Translations under genes and position numbers: made by a program
The notes under the pieces: model-generated
Database searches by the model: none
What the model saw: only the letters and a program-made list of their open reading frames with translations
What the model was told of the DNA's origin: nothing
Shown: in pieces, positions 61,192-64,000 of the stretch
How positions within the stretch are numbered: position 1 is the first letter of the stretch
Layout: every line of letters begins with the position of its first letter
From: Planctomycetaceae bacterium
Lineage (GTDB): Bacteria; Planctomycetota; Phycisphaerae; Tepidisphaerales; Tepidisphaeraceae
Direction of reading: 5' to 3'
NCBI GenBank assembly: GCA_027487775.1
Contig: JAIYCY010000030.1
Span: forward strand, 1 to 64,000
Length of the DNA stretch: 64,000 nt

Positions 61192-62450
61192 GTCTGCTTA
61201 TGTCTACCTCTGCGTCCAGCTCTTCGTCCGATCCTGCAAGTTCTTCTGTGGCATCACCGGTCTGTGCATCCGTGCAGCATGGCCGACGGAAGGTGTTTGT
61301 GGATCCGGTTCTGGCGTCGGTGGATCCTGACGATCGATTGGTTTCGCTTGAAGCTCTGCCGGAGTTGTTTGCAACGCTTGCGGTTCGTCGGGTGTTTTTG
61401 GTTTGTGATCGCGGTGCGTATCAGTTCAGTGGTGCGGCGGAGTCGTTGGCGGGATTGTTTGGAGATCGGGACGTGGAGGTATTTGATCGATTCACGCCCA
61501 ATCCGAAGGATTTTGAGATTGACGATGCGATTGCTGCGATGCGGCGGTTCGGGCCGGACATAATCGTTGCAGTGGGAGGCGGAAGCGGGCTGGATGTGGC
61601 GAAGCTTTCGCGAGCGTGCGATGTGGCGGGTGTGTCGGCACGGGATGTGATTTGCGGGAAGGTCGCAGCCAATACGCAGGGTGTGCGGTTGCTGGCCGTG
61701 CCAACGACGTCAGGGACGGGTAGCGAGGCGACCCATTTCTCGGCGGTGTATGTGGATGGGAAGAAGTACTCGCTGGCAGATCAATCGATGCGGCCGGAGC
61801 ATGTGTTGCTTGAACCTCGGTTCACAGAGTCGTTGCCTGCGTCGGTGACGCTTGCGAGTGGGCTGGATGCGACCTGCCAGGCGATCGAGTCGATGTGGAG
61901 CGTCAAGTCGACCGATGCATCGCGTGCCTATGCTGAGCGGGCGTTGCAACTCGCATGGCACGCGCTGCCGGAATGCCTGCTTCGCCCGACGGCAGAGGCG
62001 CGTCGTCGAATGATGATCGCGGCCCATCTTGCCGGGCGGGCGATCAATCTGGGTCAGACCACGGCGTGTCATGCGATGTCGTACACGCTCACCGCAAAGT
62101 GGAACATCCCGCACGGGCAAGCGGTCGCATTGATGCTCGAACCTGTCTGGCATTTCACTGCAGACGCGGAGTCGTCTTCGGTGATCGATCCGCGTGGACG
62201 AGGTCATTTGCATGACGTGATGCTTCGTGTCTGTCGCGTGATCGGCGCGCATGATCTTCGACACGCGCGGGATCGCATCGTCCAGATGCTGCATCGTTTG
62301 GGCACTCCGATCAATTTCAGCGAGGCCAAGATTCCTGCGCGGGATGCCGTCGATTTGATTTCGCAGGGGATTGACCCGGTTCGCATGGGTAATCATCCGG
62401 TGCGGATCACGCCCGAGGACGCGGTGCAGATCCTCGAGCCGCTATGTTGA
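61188..62450 (+). CDS. Iron-containing alcohol dehydrogenase, phosphonoacetaldehyde-reductase type
   Basis: A 420-residue group III Fe-dependent dehydrogenase. The nucleotide-binding part has DIIVAVGGGSGLDVAKLSRA and LLAVPTTSGTGSEATHFSAV. The YVDGKKYSLADQSMRPEHVL segment is like phosphonoacetaldehyde reductases. Metal ligands fall in ASGLDATCQAIESMWSVKS and in TTACHAMSYTLTAKWNIPHG. It should interconvert 2-hydroxyethylphosphonate and phosphonoacetaldehyde, feeding the adjacent PhnX-like enzyme; the direction is an inference. GTG 61188 overlaps the regulator's stop; ATG 61200 is an alternative. The Ser-rich leader of about 30 residues is not conserved. Confidence 0.82.
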   Translation: MSLLMSTSASSSSSDPASSSVASPVCASVQHGRRKVFVDPVLASVDPDDRLVSLEALPELFATLAVRRVFLVCDRGAYQFSGAAESLAGLFGDRDVEVFDRFTPNPKDFEIDDAIAAMRRFGPDIIVAVGGGSGLDVAKLSRACDVAGVSARDVICGKVAANTQGVRLLAVPTTSGTGSEATHFSAVYVDGKKYSLADQSMRPEHVLLEPRFTESLPASVTLASGLDATCQAIESMWSVKSTDASRAYAERALQLAWHALPECLLRPTAEARRRMMIAAHLAGRAINLGQTTACHAMSYTLTAKWNIPHGQAVALMLEPVWHFTADAESSSVIDPRGRGHLHDVMLRVCRVIGAHDLRHARDRIVQMLHRLGTPINFSEAKIPARDAVDLISQGIDPVRMGNHPVRITPEDAVQILEPLC

Positions 62451-62567
62451 TCGCTCGCCAACAGATTCAAACCGATTCATATGGAGCATCTCAGCCGATC
62501 GGTGTGAGCGTTTCACGCCGCGGGCGGAGATGTCGAAGATGTAGTTGATTTCATCAGGGAGCTATAC

Positions 62568-62987
62568 ATGCCCGCAGTTCATGGTTTTCATCACGTGGCC
62601 GTCCACTCGCGCGTTTATGACGAGTCGATTCGCTTTTACACCGAGGTGCTCGGTCTGAAGCGGCGGGTCGAGTTTGTGCTCAAAGGGCAGCGTGTGTCTC
62701 TGCTTGACTCGGGTGGTGGAGCTTATGTTGAGATTTTCGACAAGCCCGATCGGGTGGAGAACGCGACGTCGTGTCTCGTGCATTTTGCCTTGCGTTGCCG
62801 TGAGGTTGACGCGCTGATCGATCGTGTGCGTGCGTCGGGCCGTAAGATCACGCTGGAGCCGACGAGCCTTGAGTTGGAGACCCGCATCGGCCCGAAGCCG
62901 TTCGGTATTCGCATCGCATTCTTTGAAGGGCCGGATGGTGAATCGGTGGAGTTGTTTGATGAACAGACGCCGGTTGACCTGACCTGA
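62568..62987 (+). CDS. VOC-superfamily (glyoxalase/dioxygenase-fold) protein
   Basis: A 139-residue protein with paired beta-alpha-beta-beta-beta modules. HGFHHVAVHSRVYDESIRFY gives the first metal His, VLGLKRRVEF follows, the second module has SCLVHFALRCREVDALIDRV, and the end FFEGPDGESVELFDE supplies the final Glu ligand. This is the usual VOC metal-site layout. The substrate is unknown. GGGAG precedes the ATG. It lies 117 bases downstream of the Fe-dehydrogenase gene on the same strand and may belong to the phosphonate locus. Confidence 0.82.
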   Translation: MPAVHGFHHVAVHSRVYDESIRFYTEVLGLKRRVEFVLKGQRVSLLDSGGGAYVEIFDKPDRVENATSCLVHFALRCREVDALIDRVRASGRKITLEPTSLELETRIGPKPFGIRIAFFEGPDGESVELFDEQTPVDLT

Positions 62988-63039
62988 TGCGAGTACGTCA
63001 GCGGTTCACGTTGTGAGCAAGGCTCGCCCGTCAAGGAAA

Positions 63040-63080
63040 GAAGCCGCCCCGGATGGATTCCGGCGCGGCTTCGTTTGTTT
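63040..63080. terminator. Bidirectional terminator
   Basis: Arms GAAGCCGC-C-CCGG (63040-63052) and CCGG-C-GCGGCTTC (63060-63072) pair with one C-C mismatch around a 7-base loop. GTTTGTTTG follows on the plus strand and CTTTCCTTG on the minus strand. It serves the VOC gene and the convergent PEP-CTERM gene. Confidence 0.75.
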
Positions 63081-63134
63081 GCAACTGATCCGTTGTTGGC
63101 GGCGGTGGGGTAACGTGAGATCAGCGGCGTGAGA

Positions 63135-64000
63135 TCAGCGGCGGCGACGCGCGAGTGTGACGAGTGCGGTCGTGCCGAGGAAGCCCAGCGTGGTCGGTTC
63201 GGGGACGGCGACCATCGACAGGGCGAGCGCGAAGTCTGCGGTGAATGAGCTGTCGAACTGGCTGATATCAGCACCGATGCCGGCGTTGCTCAGGTTGTAG
63301 TTTCGAGCGAGTGCGAGCAGGTCAGAGAAGTTGGTGCTGCCGTCGTAGTTGAAGTCACCGCTGAACCAGGTGGTGCCGGTGCCGTTGTAGTTTCGGGCGA
63401 GATTGAGCAGGTCGGCGAATCCGACGAGACCGTCGAGGTTGGAATCTCCCGAGAGCGTGACGCGCGCGACGACTGCGGACGCGTCAGTGAAGGCATATCC
63501 GCCGAACGTGGGCAGGCCGAGATCGCTGATCTCGGCGATGCCGATGGTTTGTGAGCCGGTGAGGGTGGAACTGGTGAGTCGTCCGTTCAGAACGGCGGCG
63601 ACCAACTCGCTGAGCGGGGATGGGTCAGTGTTTGCGTAGTCTTCGATCAAGACACCACCGGCCAGGTCGAATCGTGCGTCGGCTGCGATGGAGAGTGTGC
63701 GGGTGACGGCAGCGTTTGAGGTGTTTCGGACGACGCCTTCGTTGATCGACAGCGTGCCGAGATCAAAGCCTGCGGTCACGAGCGTGCCAGCGCCGGTCTT
63801 GGTGATGCCCTGAGCCGCGCCCGAGACGGAGCCGCTGAGGCTTAGTTGGGAGGCGTTGGCGATGTCGACGGTTGACGGCTTGGTCAGCGCGACGGGAGCG
63901 GAGATGGTGTGGGAGCCGCTGAGGACTTGGAGTGCGACTTCCGATTCTCCGCCGAAGGTGAGCGTTGACGTGCCCGCGACGGTGTAGGAGCCGTCGGCAT
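63135..64000 (-). CDS. PEP-CTERM/dockerin secreted protein, 5' part beyond the window
   Basis: The frame stays open from 63135 to the window edge; only the C-terminal part is present. The apparent GTG start at 63779 is internal, because upstream codons read ITKTGAGTL and TVDIANASQL, autotransporter-passenger-like strands. It then has a dockerin-type pair (GDSNLDGLVGFADLLNLARN, GDFNYDGSTNFSDLLALARN) and ends VPEPTTLGFLGTTALVTLARRRR. It is closely parallel to the protein encoded at 22321-24180. It is likely a cell-surface or exopolymer-bound structural protein. Confidence 0.85.
   Translation of the reverse strand, partial: ADGSYTVAGTSTLTFGGESEVALQVLSGSHTISAPVALTKPSTVDIANASQLSLSGSVSGAAQGITKTGAGTLVTAGFDLGTLSINEGVVRNTSNAAVTRTLSIAADARFDLAGGVLIEDYANTDPSPLSELVAAVLNGRLTSSTLTGSQTIGIAEISDLGLPTFGGYAFTDASAVVARVTLSGDSNLDGLVGFADLLNLARNYNGTGTTWFSGDFNYDGSTNFSDLLALARNYNLSNAGIGADISQFDSSFTADFALALSMVAVPEPTTLGFLGTTALVTLARRRR

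Noticed and set aside
1..64000. tRNA, rRNA and CRISPR arrays
   Set aside because: Intergenic regions were read for cloverleaf-like segments, rRNA-like conserved runs and regularly spaced repeats; none was found. The short tandem repeats present have no spacers.

Overview
The window looks like a chromosomal segment of a Planctomycetota bacterium, most likely of the Phycisphaerae type. Signs of this are eight proteins ending in a PEP-CTERM sorting signal with an Arg-rich tail, two proteins with an N-terminal LE-x-R-type (LEPR-XLL-like) motif, dockerin-type repeats of the form GDxNxDGxVxxxDLLxLARNY, a pseudopilin with a C-terminal LDAHV motif, a DUF1570 peptidase-like protein, and many genes without a Shine-Dalgarno sequence. 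No rRNA, tRNA, CRISPR array or intact mobile element was seen.

Layout. 1-3.8 kb: a cut-off gene end with a 24-bp tandem repeat, an ECF sigma/anti-sigma pair, and two divergent PEP-CTERM proteins, one with a formylglycine-generating-enzyme-like fold that lacks the catalytic cysteines. 4.0-9.1 kb: a 1,462-residue modular secreted metzincin-like protein and a degraded delta-60/RHS fragment. 9.1-12.4 kb: a Fur-box-like region, a pseudopilin and two related choice-of-anchor-M-like PEP-CTERM proteins. 12.6-21.5 kb: housekeeping genes (Nudix hydrolase, rhomboid, hisC, hisB, KtrAB potassium uptake, purA, mutY). 21.6-31 kb: a Fur-family regulator, PEP-CTERM proteins, DUF2203, hicAB, argH and dnaB. 31.5-43.7 kb: an acyl-CoA synthetase/GNAT fusion, a polytopic glycosyltransferase-like protein, a hydrolase, an aldo/keto reductase, L-rhamnose isomerase, a tightly divergent DUF1570/DUF4105 pair and an AEC transporter. 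43.7-54.9 kb: a LEPR-XLL TIM-barrel-like protein, the malQ-glgP alpha-glucan pair, a YihY protein, a GT2 glycosyltransferase, a DUF4922 (GalT/HIT-like) protein and a DEAD-box helicase. 55.5-63 kb: a phosphonate uptake and degradation locus. 63.1-64 kb: the 3' part of another PEP-CTERM/dockerin gene.

Two systems stand out. (1) The phosphonate locus runs phnD, a PhnX-like hydrolase, phnC, phnE and a secreted PHP hydrolase on one strand. Opposite it are an XRE-cupin regulator, a phosphonoacetaldehyde-reductase-type Fe-alcohol dehydrogenase and, 117 bp further on, a VOC protein. No PhnW transaminase or C-P lyase is present in the window, which suggests a route for amine-free phosphonates such as 2-hydroxyethylphosphonate. 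(2) A pseudopilin and two His-containing choice-of-anchor-M-like surface proteins lie downstream of 15-bp dyads with Fur-family geometry (TGCAW-N5-WTGCA), suggesting metal-responsive surface proteins.

A third pattern concerns expression. Several genes (nudix, hisC, argH, fur, the DUF4105 gene and the XRE-cupin gene) have a -10-like hexamer 6-7 nt before the ATG, which predicts leaderless transcripts. Function calls come from reading the protein sequences; no database search was run.
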